Below are positions 56,966-64,000 of a DNA stretch of 64,000 nt, piece after piece (the first letter of the stretch is position 1; every line of letters begins with the position of its first letter). The stretch comes from Actinophytocola sp963729115 (GTDB lineage Bacteria > Actinomycetota > Actinomycetes > Mycobacteriales > Pseudonocardiaceae), in NCBI GenBank assembly GCA_963729115.1, contig CAVSMR010000015.1, positions 81,747-145,746 on the forward strand. Direction: 5' to 3'. The position numbers and the translations under genes were made by a program. The notes beneath the pieces were generated by a model. It was not told where the DNA came from, did not search any database, and saw nothing but the letters and a program-made list of their open reading frames with translations.

Positions 56966-58444
56966 ATGGGCAAGGATGTCGAGCGCACCGAGTTCACCCG
57001 TGCCGACCGGCAGCGTTTCCGCCAGAAGGTGCGCCAGTGTCTGGACGTGTTCGCGCAGATGCTGGCCGAGTCGAGGTTCGACACCGACGCCCCGATGTCC
57101 GGGCTCGAGGTGGAGCTGAACCTCGTCGACGAGGCGGGCGACCCGGCGATGCGCAACAACGACGTGCTGGACGCGATCGCGGACCCGGCCTTCCAGACCG
57201 AGCTGGGCCGCTTCAACATCGAGATCAACCTGCCGCCGCGCGAGCTGGGGCCCGACGGGCTGACCGGGTTCGAGGAGAACGTGCGGGCGAGCCTGAACGC
57301 GGCCGAGAACAAGGCCAACGTGGTCGACGCGCACATCGTGATGATCGGGATCCTGCCGACGCTGCGCAACGACCACATGACGCCGGAGACCCTGTCGGCG
57401 AACCACCGCTACAAGCTGCTCGAGGAGCAGATCTTCGCCGCCCGCGGCGAGGACCTGGAGATCAACATCTTGGGGGCCGAGCGGCTGATCACCCAGGCGG
57501 ACACGATCGCGCCGGAGAGCGCGTGCACGAGCGTGCAGTACCACCTGCAGGTCGCCCCGGAGACGTTCGCGCAGTTCTGGAACGCGAGCCAGGTCATCGC
57601 GGGCGTGCAGGTGGCGCTCGGCGCGAACTCGCCGTACCTGTACGGCAAGCAGCTGTGGGCCGAGAGCCGCATCGTGCTGTTCGAGCAGGCCACGGACACC
57701 CGGCCGGACGAGCTGAAGGCGCAGGGTGTGCGGCCCCGCGTGTGGTTCGGCGACCGGTGGATCACGTCGATCTTCGACCTGTTCGAGGAGAACGTCCGCT
57801 ACTACTCGGCACTGCTGCCGCTGTGCGACGACGAGGACCCGGCCGAGGTGCTGGCCCGCGGCAAGACGCCGCAGCTGGGTGAGCTGCGGCTGCACAACGG
57901 CACGATCTACCGCTGGAACCGGCCGATCTACGACGTGGTCGCCGGCAGCCCGCACCTGCGCGTGGAGAACCGGGTGCTGCCGGCCGGCCCGACCGTGGTG
58001 GACGTGATGGCGAACGCGGCGCTGTACTTCGGGCTGGTCCGCGCCCTGGCCGACCAGGAGCGTCCACTGTGGAGCCAGATGAGCTTCTCCGCGGCGGAGG
58101 AGAACTTCCACGCCGCGGCGCGCGACGGCATCGGCGCGCGGATCTACTGGCCGGGCATCGGCGAGGTGCCGGTGACCGAGCTGGTGCTGCGCAGGCTGCT
58201 GCCGCTCGCGCACGACGGGCTGGACGCGTGGGGCGTGGCCCCGGCGGACCGGGACCGGCTGCTGGGCGTGATCGAGCAGCGCTGCATCAGCGGGCGCAAC
58301 GGCGCGACCTGGCAGGTGGACACGGTCCACTCGCTGGAGCAGACGACGTCGGTGAACCGCGAGCAGGCGCTGCGCGAGATGACCCGGCGCTACGCCACGC
58401 ACATGCACACGAACGAGCCCGTGCACTCCTGGCCCGGGGTCTGA
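56966..58444 (+). CDS. Glutamate-cysteine ligase family 2 (GCS2) protein
   Basis: A 492-residue ATP-dependent carboxylate-amine ligase of the GCS2 superfamily. Blocks include SGLEVELNLVDEAGDPAMRNNDVLD, LGRFNIEINLPPRELG (metal-binding Glu), NIGILP-like VMIGILPTLRND, SVQYHLQVAPETFAQFWNAS and HNGTIYRWNRPIYD. The substrate is not certain: most actinobacteria make mycothiol, not glutathione, so another gamma-glutamyl acceptor is likely. Divergent from orn. Confidence 0.85.
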   Translation: MGKDVERTEFTRADRQRFRQKVRQCLDVFAQMLAESRFDTDAPMSGLEVELNLVDEAGDPAMRNNDVLDAIADPAFQTELGRFNIEINLPPRELGPDGLTGFEENVRASLNAAENKANVVDAHIVMIGILPTLRNDHMTPETLSANHRYKLLEEQIFAARGEDLEINILGAERLITQADTIAPESACTSVQYHLQVAPETFAQFWNASQVIAGVQVALGANSPYLYGKQLWAESRIVLFEQATDTRPDELKAQGVRPRVWFGDRWITSIFDLFEENVRYYSALLPLCDDEDPAEVLARGKTPQLGELRLHNGTIYRWNRPIYDVVAGSPHLRVENRVLPAGPTVVDVMANAALYFGLVRALADQERPLWSQMSFSAAEENFHAAARDGIGARIYWPGIGEVPVTELVLRRLLPLAHDGLDAWGVAPADRDRLLGVIEQRCISGRNGATWQVDTVHSLEQTTSVNREQALREMTRRYATHMHTNEPVHSWPGV

Positions 58445-58452
58445 TGGGTAGA

Positions 58453-58662
58453 TCAGCCGCCGGTCTCCTTCGAGGCGTCGACGACGGCCTCGCGGAGGGC
58501 GGCGCGCAGCCGGCCCACGTCGAGCGGCGCCAGCACCGCGGTCTCGCCCGGCGGCGCGACCAGCACGACCCGCCCCTGCCGCACGAAGACGACGAGGTCC
58601 CGCCGCCGGCCGGCAACGTCGCGACACGCGATCGACCATTCCCTGTGGCTGCTCACTTCCAT
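58453..58662 (-). CDS. Small hypothetical protein
   Basis: A 69-residue protein reading EWSIACRDVAGRRRDLVVFVRQGRVVLVAPPGETAVLAPLDVGRLRAALREAV. A beta-hairpin rich N-terminal part and a C-terminal helix resemble small proteins common in this order that I cannot name. It converges with the GCS2-type ligase gene (8 bp gap). Function unknown. Confidence 0.6.
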   Translation of the reverse strand: MEVSSHREWSIACRDVAGRRRDLVVFVRQGRVVLVAPPGETAVLAPLDVGRLRAALREAVVDASKETGG

Positions 58663-58772
58663 TCCTCCGGCCGTTGCGACTGTGTCGCGCGCTCGCGATG
58701 CTCATCAGGATGACGCCCGCAGGCCGCGAGCGTGACCTGCTTTCTCCGATTTCTCGAAGGGCTTGATCACAA

Positions 58773-60002
58773 ATGGGCGAACCTCGTCGCATCGTGATCG
58801 TCGGCACCGGGCTGGCCGGCGCCATGGCCGCCGGTGGCCTGCGGGACAAGGGATACACCGGCGAGCTGCTGATGCTGGGCCAGGAGGCGCATCGGCCCTA
58901 CGAGTTGCCCGCGCTGTCCAAGGGGATCCTCCTCGGCGAGACGAACGACCCGGCCTGGGTGTACGACGAGGCCGCCTACGCCGAGCGGGACATTGAGCTG
59001 CGGCTGTCCACCGTCGTCGCCTCGATCAAGCCGGACAGCCACGAGGTGGTCGAGGAGGACGGCACCACGCACCCGTACGACCGGCTGCTGCTCGCGACCG
59101 GCTCGCAGCCGCGCCGCCCGCTGATGACCGGCGTGCACCTGGACGGCCTGCACCTGCTGCGCTCGCTCGACGACGCGCGCCGGCTGCGCGCGGAGCTCTC
59201 CGAAGGCCGCCGCGTGGTGGTCGTCGGCGCCGGGTGGATCGGCTGCGAGGTCGCGGCGGCCGCGCGCCGCAGCGGCTGCGAGGTGACCGTGGTCGAGCCG
59301 ATGCCGCTGCCGCTGTACCGGGTGCTGGGCGACGTCGCGGAGGTGTTCCGCGACCTGCACGCGGACGAGGGCGTGCACTGGAAGCTGGGCGTCGGCGTGT
59401 TCGGCTTCACCGGGGACGGGCGCGTGACCGGCGTCAGCCTCGACGACGGCTCCGAGCTGCCTTCCGACGTCACCGTGGTCGCGGTCGGCGCGTCGCCACG
59501 GGTGGAGCTCGCGCACTCGGCCGGCCTCGAGCTCGCGGGCGCGGTGGACGGCGGCGGGGTCCAGGTCGACCAGTGCCTGCGCACGTCGGAGCCGGACGTG
59601 TACGCGGCCGGTGACATCGCGGCGCAGCTCCACCCGCGCTACGGCCACCGGGTGCGGGTCGAGCACTGGGCGAACGCCAAGGGCCAGGGCGCGCACGTGG
59701 CGGGCAGCCTGCTCGGCGGCACCGAGCCGTACACGGCGACGCCGTACTTCTTCTCCGACCAATATGACCTGGGCCTGGAGTTTCGGGGCGTCGCCGACCC
59801 CATGACCGATGAGCTCGTGGTGCGCGGGGACTTCGCGGCGCGCGAATTCATCGCGTTCTGGGTGCGTGGCGACGACGTCCGCGCGGCGCTGAATGTCAAC
59901 ATGTGGGACGACGGCGATGCGCTGTCCGCCCTGGTGGACGGCGACACGAGAGTGGACAGGACGAAGCTCGCGGAAGGAGACCTCGCGAGCCTCGTGGGGT
60001 GA
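58773..60002 (+). CDS. FAD-dependent NAD(P)H oxidoreductase (ferredoxin reductase-like)
   Basis: A 409-residue flavoprotein of the ferredoxin/rubredoxin reductase group. The FAD-binding motif is VIVGTGLAGAMAAGGLRDKGY, the NAD(P)H-binding motif VVVVGAGWIGCEVAAAARRSG, and the second FAD block TSEPDVYAAGDIA. The C-terminal domain starts YFFSDQYDLGLEFRGVAD. Such enzymes pass electrons to ferredoxins that serve P450s or dioxygenases. No ferredoxin gene is adjacent; the nearest P450 genes are 16 kb away. Confidence 0.9.
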   Translation: MGEPRRIVIVGTGLAGAMAAGGLRDKGYTGELLMLGQEAHRPYELPALSKGILLGETNDPAWVYDEAAYAERDIELRLSTVVASIKPDSHEVVEEDGTTHPYDRLLLATGSQPRRPLMTGVHLDGLHLLRSLDDARRLRAELSEGRRVVVVGAGWIGCEVAAAARRSGCEVTVVEPMPLPLYRVLGDVAEVFRDLHADEGVHWKLGVGVFGFTGDGRVTGVSLDDGSELPSDVTVVAVGASPRVELAHSAGLELAGAVDGGGVQVDQCLRTSEPDVYAAGDIAAQLHPRYGHRVRVEHWANAKGQGAHVAGSLLGGTEPYTATPYFFSDQYDLGLEFRGVADPMTDELVVRGDFAAREFIAFWVRGDDVRAALNVNMWDDGDALSALVDGDTRVDRTKLAEGDLASLVG

Positions 60003-60018
60003 CCCACGTGGAGGGCGC

Positions 60019-61059
60019 ATGGCGGATCCGGGCGGCTCGATCGACTCGGTGCTGCTCCAAGCCGCGCGCCTGACCGCGGAGGGCAGGCCGGAGTCGGCGA
60101 TCGCCGTGCTGCGGCCTGCCCTGGAGCGCTACCCGGACCATTCCGCCGCGTGGTGCCGGTTGTCGGCCGCGCTGCTGGACGCGGGCATGCCGGCCGAGTC
60201 GCTCGAGGCGGCGAAGCGTGCGATGACGCTCGGTGAGCGGTCCTGGGCGCACCGGCTGGCGAGCCTCGCGCTGATCGAGCTGGACCGCTACCCGGAGGCC
60301 GTGGTGTCCGCGCGCGAGGCGGTGCGCCGGGACGCGGCGGACTGGCGCTGCCACGTGACGCTGGCCGAGGCGCTGGTCCACGAGACGCCGGCGGAGTCGG
60401 TGCGGATCGCGCGGACGGCGGTGGCGCTGGCGCCTGAGGAGGCCCGGGCGCACGAGGTGCTCGGCGACGCGGCCGTGTCGGTGCACGACTGGCTGGAGGC
60501 GGAACGCGCGTACCGGGCGGCCCTGCGGCTGGAGCCGGACAACGAGGACGTGCTCGCCAAGGTGGGCCGGCTCGCCCAGCGCCCGCCGGAACGGCCGGCC
60601 GAGAGGCGGCGCCCTGTTCGTCCGGTTCGGCCACCTCCGGCGCCGCGGTTCGGCCGTGCGCAGCGGGTGGCGTTGTACCTGGCGGTGCGCCGCGCGGCCA
60701 CCTGGCAGGCGGTCGGCTCGTTCGTGCTGCTGATCGCCGGCTTGCCCAAGCCGCACGGGTTGCTCGCATGGGTGGGGCTGGGGGTCGTGGTGTTCGTCGT
60801 GGCGCTGGCGGTGCGCGGGTGGTTCGGCCTGCCGGACGGCGCCCGGGTGCCGCTCCGCCAACTGTCCACACGGGAGCCGCGGGTCGTGGTCGGCGCGGTG
60901 TTGCTCGGTGTGTCCGTGCTGTCGCTGCTCGTGTGGACCGTCCTGTTGGCACTGGGCGGCACGTCATGGGTGGTGCTGCTGGTGGCCGTGTTGTGCGCGG
61001 CGGTCGCGGTTGCGAACACTTCGCTCGGAATGTGGCGGATATTCGCCGAGGACCGGTAG
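60019..61059 (+). CDS. TPR-repeat membrane protein
   Basis: A 346-residue protein. Residues 1-190 hold four to five TPR units (SIDSVLLQAARLTAEGRPESAIAVLRPALERYPDHSAAW; AHEVLGDAAVSVHDWLEAERAYRAALRLEPDN). An Arg/Pro linker (about 195-220) leads to four membrane helices (VGSFVLLIAGLPK; LLAWVGLGVVVFVVALAVRG; VVGAVLLGVSVLSLLVWTVLLAL; WVVLLVAVLCAAVAVANTSLG). TPR domains bind partner proteins, here on the cytosolic face. It follows the reductase gene by 16 bp and probably shares its transcript. Partner unknown. Confidence 0.82.
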   Translation: MADPGGSIDSVLLQAARLTAEGRPESAIAVLRPALERYPDHSAAWCRLSAALLDAGMPAESLEAAKRAMTLGERSWAHRLASLALIELDRYPEAVVSAREAVRRDAADWRCHVTLAEALVHETPAESVRIARTAVALAPEEARAHEVLGDAAVSVHDWLEAERAYRAALRLEPDNEDVLAKVGRLAQRPPERPAERRRPVRPVRPPPAPRFGRAQRVALYLAVRRAATWQAVGSFVLLIAGLPKPHGLLAWVGLGVVVFVVALAVRGWFGLPDGARVPLRQLSTREPRVVVGAVLLGVSVLSLLVWTVLLALGGTSWVVLLVAVLCAAVAVANTSLGMWRIFAEDR

Positions 61060-61134
61060 CGTCCCCGCGGCCGGGACCGAGTCGGGGTCGGGTGCGCCGG
61101 TACCCATATCCCTACCGCCTGCTAGGTGATCGTC

Positions 61135-61617
61135 ATGATTCGATTCGGTTTGGTGCTCGCCCTCTTCGGCTTGGGCTCGGCGTTGCTGCACTTCACGTCC
61201 GTCCAGTTCCGACTGCTCATGTGGTCGGAGCCGTGGCAGCCGGGCCTCGGCCTGGGCATCGGCGCCGTGGGCGCGGCGGTGCTCGCCATCAAGATCGTCG
61301 TGAGCAAGGACTCCGACGGCGAGCAGCCACCCGCCGCCGTCGCCGGTGCCCAGTCCTACGGCCCGCCGCCGCAGCAGTTCGGCCCGCCCGCGCCGCAGCA
61401 GTTCGGCCCGCCGCCGGTCCAGCAGTTCGCTCCGCCGTCGGGCCCGCCGTCCTACGGCCCACCGTCCGGCCCGCAGCCGGTCGCGCCGTACGGGCCGCCG
61501 CAGCAGTTCGCTCCGCCCGCACCGCAGCAGTTCGGCGCGGCGCCGGGCTACCCGCCGAACGGCGAGCCGCCGTTCGGTCCGCAGGGCCCGGCGCAGCCGT
61601 TCGGCCGCCGGGGCTGA
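61135..61617 (+). CDS. Small membrane protein with GPPQQF-rich tail
   Basis: A 160-residue protein. Two helices (IRFGLVLALFGLGSALLHF; PGLGLGIGAVGAAVLAIKIVV) precede a low-complexity cytosolic tail of about 95 residues built of GPPPQQFGPPAPQQF-like repeats. Proteins with one to two helices plus a P/Q/G-rich tail are common in actinobacteria and poorly understood. ATG 61135 is preferred with AGGTG 7 nt upstream; GTG 61126 is possible. Confidence 0.75.
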   Translation: MIRFGLVLALFGLGSALLHFTSVQFRLLMWSEPWQPGLGLGIGAVGAAVLAIKIVVSKDSDGEQPPAAVAGAQSYGPPPQQFGPPAPQQFGPPPVQQFAPPSGPPSYGPPSGPQPVAPYGPPQQFAPPAPQQFGAAPGYPPNGEPPFGPQGPAQPFGRRG

Positions 61618-61618
61618 C

Positions 61619-62579
61619 TCAGGCAGGTCGACTGTTGCTGTGCCGGAGCGTTTCGGCAGCCGGGTGCCGGGAGGTGCGGACTCCCAGGAGGATCACGGCC
61701 ACGCCCGCCAGGGAGAGCAGCGGCACGGCCTCGCGGAGAACGAGGAACCCGAGCACCAGTGACGTGATCGGGATGAGGTACGTGACGACGGACGCCCCAA
61801 CCGGTCCCTCGGTGCGGATGAGGGCGTAGTTGATGATGTAGGCGAGGCCGGTGCCCAGCGCGCCCAGCGCGATGACGGCAAGCCAGGGGCCGGCGGACCA
61901 CGCCGGGAAGCCGGTTCGGTCGACGGGCAGGAGCGCGGCGGTGAGCACGGTCGCGGCGATGACCTGGCCGGTGGAGAGCACGGTGGGCGACAGGTTCCGC
62001 GGGGTGAGGAACCGGCTCATGTACAGGTAGCTGATCGCGTAGCTGAGGCCGGCCAGTAGGCAGTACAGCGCGCCGAGGGTGTCGATGGCGCCGGCGTCCC
62101 ACGGGGTGAAGATCAGCAGGCAGCCGGCGAACCCGAGCAGCAGGCCGGCGACCTGGCGCACGTCGAACCGGCGCGCCTGGCGGATGGCGAAGGCGAGGAC
62201 CAGGGTCCACAGCGGTGTGGTGGCGTTGAGCGAGCCGGCGATGCCGGAGTCGACGCGGGTCTCCCCGAGTGCGAAGAACAGGTACGGGGCGAGGTTGCCG
62301 ACCACCGAGGCAGCGAACAGGTGGCCCCAGGTCGGGTAGGTCGCGCGGTAGCTTCTCGCGGCGGATGGCGATGACCGCGATGAGGGCGACGGCGCCGATC
62401 ACCATGCGAGCCGCGGTGACCTGTAGCGGGCTGAAGGCTTCGAGGGCGATCTTGATCCAGAGGAAGTTGGAGCCCCAGACAACCGCCAGCGTCGCGATGA
62501 GCAGCGGGCCTCTGGCGGACGTCCGCACCTCAGGTCTCGATGTCCTGGCTTGCCATTCGGGCGTCACCTCGCTCAGCAA
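61619..62579 (-). pseudogene. EamA/DMT-type transporter gene with one frameshift
   Basis: The first part (start TTG 62579 or GTG 62567) reads RGPLLIATLAVVWGSNFLWIKIALEAF, then ITAARMVIGAVALIAV-like helix 2 and RREKLPR. At about 62340 the frame shifts by one base; the next frame continues TYPTWGHLFAASVVGNLAPYLFFALGETRVDSG and eight more helices to SNSRPA. Joined, it is a normal 10-helix EamA permease of about 319 residues. Helix content and conserved loops (GSLNATTPLWTLVLAF) are intact in both parts. Either a recent mutation or an indel error. Substrate unknown. Confidence 0.75.
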
Positions 62580-62704
62580 GGAGGGTACGGAACGGGTCGC
62601 CGGTGTGTGGCCGATTCTCGTGGACGAGGCTCAGGCAAGATGGGGCCGGATCGGATGGCGAGCCTGACGGCCTGGATACGGCCTGAGGCGGTTGGGAGCG
62701 GCAA

Positions 62705-63868
62705 GTGGCTGGTCAGCTGGGTTCGTACCAGAACGAGATCTACCTGCAGGGCCTCGCCGACCAGGTGCCGATGTTCACCACGGACGGCACCCGGCTGGAG
62801 GATGCCGCGCGGGAGCGGCTCGACGCCGGGCCCTTCGGGTACGTGGCCGGTGGCGCCGGGTCGGGTGCGACGGTGCGGGCGAACCGGGAGGCGTTCGACC
62901 GCTGGCGGATCGTGCCGCGGATGCTGACCGACGCCACGCAGCGCGACCTCGCCACGACGGTCCTCGGCACCGAGATGCCGGCGCCGGTACTGCTCGCGCC
63001 GGTGGGTGTGCAGTCGATCGTCCACCCGGACGGCGAGCTGGCCACCGCCCGCGCGGCCGCCGCGCTGGGCGTGCCGATGGTCCTCTCGACGGCTTCGTCG
63101 CACACGATCGAGGACGTCGCCGAGTCCAATGGGGACGGTCCACGGTGGTACCAGCTGTACTGGCCCAACGACAACGACGTGACGATCAGCATCCTGACGC
63201 GCGCGAAGGCGGTCGGCTTCACGACGCTGGTGCTGACGCTGGACACGTGGACGCTGGCGTGGCGCACGGTCGACCTCGACCACTCGTACCTGCCGTTCAT
63301 CCGCGGCATCGGCACGGCGATCCCCTTCTCCGACCCGGCTTTCCGTGCGGGGCTGGCGAAAACGCCGGAGGAGGACCCGCAGTCGGCGATCCTGAAGTGG
63401 ATCCCGACCTTCACCGGCACGGACAAGCGGTGGGACCAGCTGCCGTTCCTGCGTGAGCACTGGGACGGCCCGATCGTGCTGAAGGGCATCCAGCACGTGG
63501 ACGACGCGCGGCGCGCCTGCGACGCGGGCATGGACGGGATCGTGGTCTCCAACCACGGCGGACGGCAGGTCGACGGGGCGGTCGCGTCGCTGGACGTGCT
63601 GCCGGAGATCGCCGCGGCGGTGGGCGACCGGATGGCGGTGCTGTTCGACTCGGGCGTGCGCACGGGGGCGGACATCGTGAAGGCGCTGGCCCTCGGCGCG
63701 GACGCGGTGCTGGTCGGCCGGGCGTACGCGTACGGGCTGGCGCTGGGCGGGGAGGACGGGGTGCGGCACGTGGTGCGCTCCCTGCTGGCCGACCTCGACC
63801 TGACGCTGGGGCTGTCCGGCCACCGCACGCCGGCCGAGCTGAGCGCGGACTCGCTCCGGCGCTCGTAA
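62705..63868 (+). CDS. FMN-dependent alpha-hydroxy acid oxidase (lactate 2-monooxygenase-like)
   Basis: A 387-residue flavoenzyme with a TIM barrel: GPFGYVAGGAGSGATVRANR, VLLAPVGVQSIVHPDGELA, PRWYQLYWPNDNDV and the active-site block GIVVSNHGGRQVDGA (catalytic His with Arg), then FDSGVRTGADIVKALALGADAVLVGRAY (FMN phosphate site). The length and the SYQNEIYLQGL start fit lactate 2-monooxygenase, which converts L-lactate to acetate, CO2 and water. A related dehydrogenase or oxidase role cannot be excluded. GTG start at 62705. Confidence 0.88.
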   Translation: MAGQLGSYQNEIYLQGLADQVPMFTTDGTRLEDAARERLDAGPFGYVAGGAGSGATVRANREAFDRWRIVPRMLTDATQRDLATTVLGTEMPAPVLLAPVGVQSIVHPDGELATARAAAALGVPMVLSTASSHTIEDVAESNGDGPRWYQLYWPNDNDVTISILTRAKAVGFTTLVLTLDTWTLAWRTVDLDHSYLPFIRGIGTAIPFSDPAFRAGLAKTPEEDPQSAILKWIPTFTGTDKRWDQLPFLREHWDGPIVLKGIQHVDDARRACDAGMDGIVVSNHGGRQVDGAVASLDVLPEIAAAVGDRMAVLFDSGVRTGADIVKALALGADAVLVGRAYAYGLALGGEDGVRHVVRSLLADLDLTLGLSGHRTPAELSADSLRRS

Positions 63869-63874
63869 CCGGCC

Positions 63875-64000
63875 CTACTTCGCGTCGGCGTAGCAGTCGA
63901 CTATGGCTGCCTGTAAGGGAAAGCGGACCGGGGTGTCGCCGAAGACCAGGCGGCTCGCCTCGTCCGCCGAGTCCGCGACCGCCGTCGCCACCTGGGCGGC
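63875..64000 (-). CDS. C-terminus of an unidentified protein (partial)
   Basis: Minus-strand frame entering from the right edge with 41 visible codons ending DTPVRFPLQAAIVDCYADAK and TAG at 63875-63877. Codon use is strongly GC3-biased like neighbouring genes, so it is real. I cannot name the family from this fragment. It converges with the lactate oxidase-type gene with a 6-bp gap. Confidence 0.55.
   Translation of the reverse strand, partial: AAQVATAVADSADEASRLVFGDTPVRFPLQAAIVDCYADAK

Noticed and set aside
1..64000. Search for insertion sequences, phage genes and integrases
   Set aside because: No transposase, integrase, terminase or flanking direct repeats were found; neither tRNA gene is followed by an integrase or a visible repeat of its 3' end.

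Overview
The window is 64 kb of high-GC actinobacterial chromosome. Four things point to a filamentous actinomycete, most likely of the order Pseudonocardiales: a conservon (cvnABCD plus two P450s), DUF397/XRE pairs, DasR-type boxes in front of chitinases, and a recurring GGTCCAC-N-GTGGACC palindrome inside coding regions. The order-level call is inferred from gene content, not from a marker gene. I see no insertion sequence, prophage or CRISPR array; the DNA looks like chromosomal arm or accessory sequence with many small regulator-plus-target units. LAYOUT. 0-5.5 kb: 2-hydroxyacid dehydrogenase, pirin, several small conserved proteins, a GntR/FCD regulator and an orphan Imm1-like protein. 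5.6-10.5 kb: a 5-oxoproline utilisation operon (MHS-type transporter, pxpA, fused pxpBC, joined by 4-bp overlaps) between a GntR regulator and a shortened IclR regulator. 10.6-15.5 kb: two secreted carbohydrate enzymes, a GH172 (DUF2961) protein with FN3 and FG-GAP repeats and a beta-propeller glycosidase. 15.5-17.3 kb: epoxide hydrolase divergent from a CGNR regulator, with two matching operators between them. 17.4-19.1 kb: FMN reductase plus LLM-class flavin oxidoreductase. 19.2-21.4 kb: two overlapping GH18 chitinases behind two DasR-like boxes. 21.4-30.2 kb: DUF2339 membrane protein, an M6 and an M64 secreted metalloprotease in tandem, a Cys-rich pentapeptide protein and a secreted pyroglutamyl-peptidase-like protein with Ser at the nucleophile position. 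30.2-33.6 kb: acetyltransferase, membrane zincin, kinase-like protein, RidA-like protein and a MazG-like remnant. 33.6-36.4 kb: an EACC1-caspase conflict module. 36.4-43 kb: Nei2-type glycosylase and the conservon. 43-46.2 kb: a class III cyclase-like protein divergent from an HTH protein and a glycosyltransferase, with one motif shared by both promoters. 46-51 kb: acetyltransferases, an AhpD-like protein, an M4 metalloprotease with its emfourin inhibitor, and a TetR unit. 51-53.3 kb: DUF397/XRE/methyltransferase triad. 53.5-64 kb: housekeeping genes (tRNA-Lys, lipoprotein L,D-transpeptidase, tRNA-His, oligoribonuclease, GCS2-type ligase, FAD reductase, TPR membrane protein, EamA transporter, lactate oxidase family). 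SEQUENCE QUALITY. Several reading frames (45.8, 47.8, 53.7, 62.3 kb) are broken by single-base shifts although both halves look conserved. Either these are pseudogenes or the assembly keeps indel errors. MOST INTERESTING: the EACC1-caspase pair with a long helical-repeat tail, and the cyclase-like/HTH/glycosyltransferase locus with its shared promoter motif.
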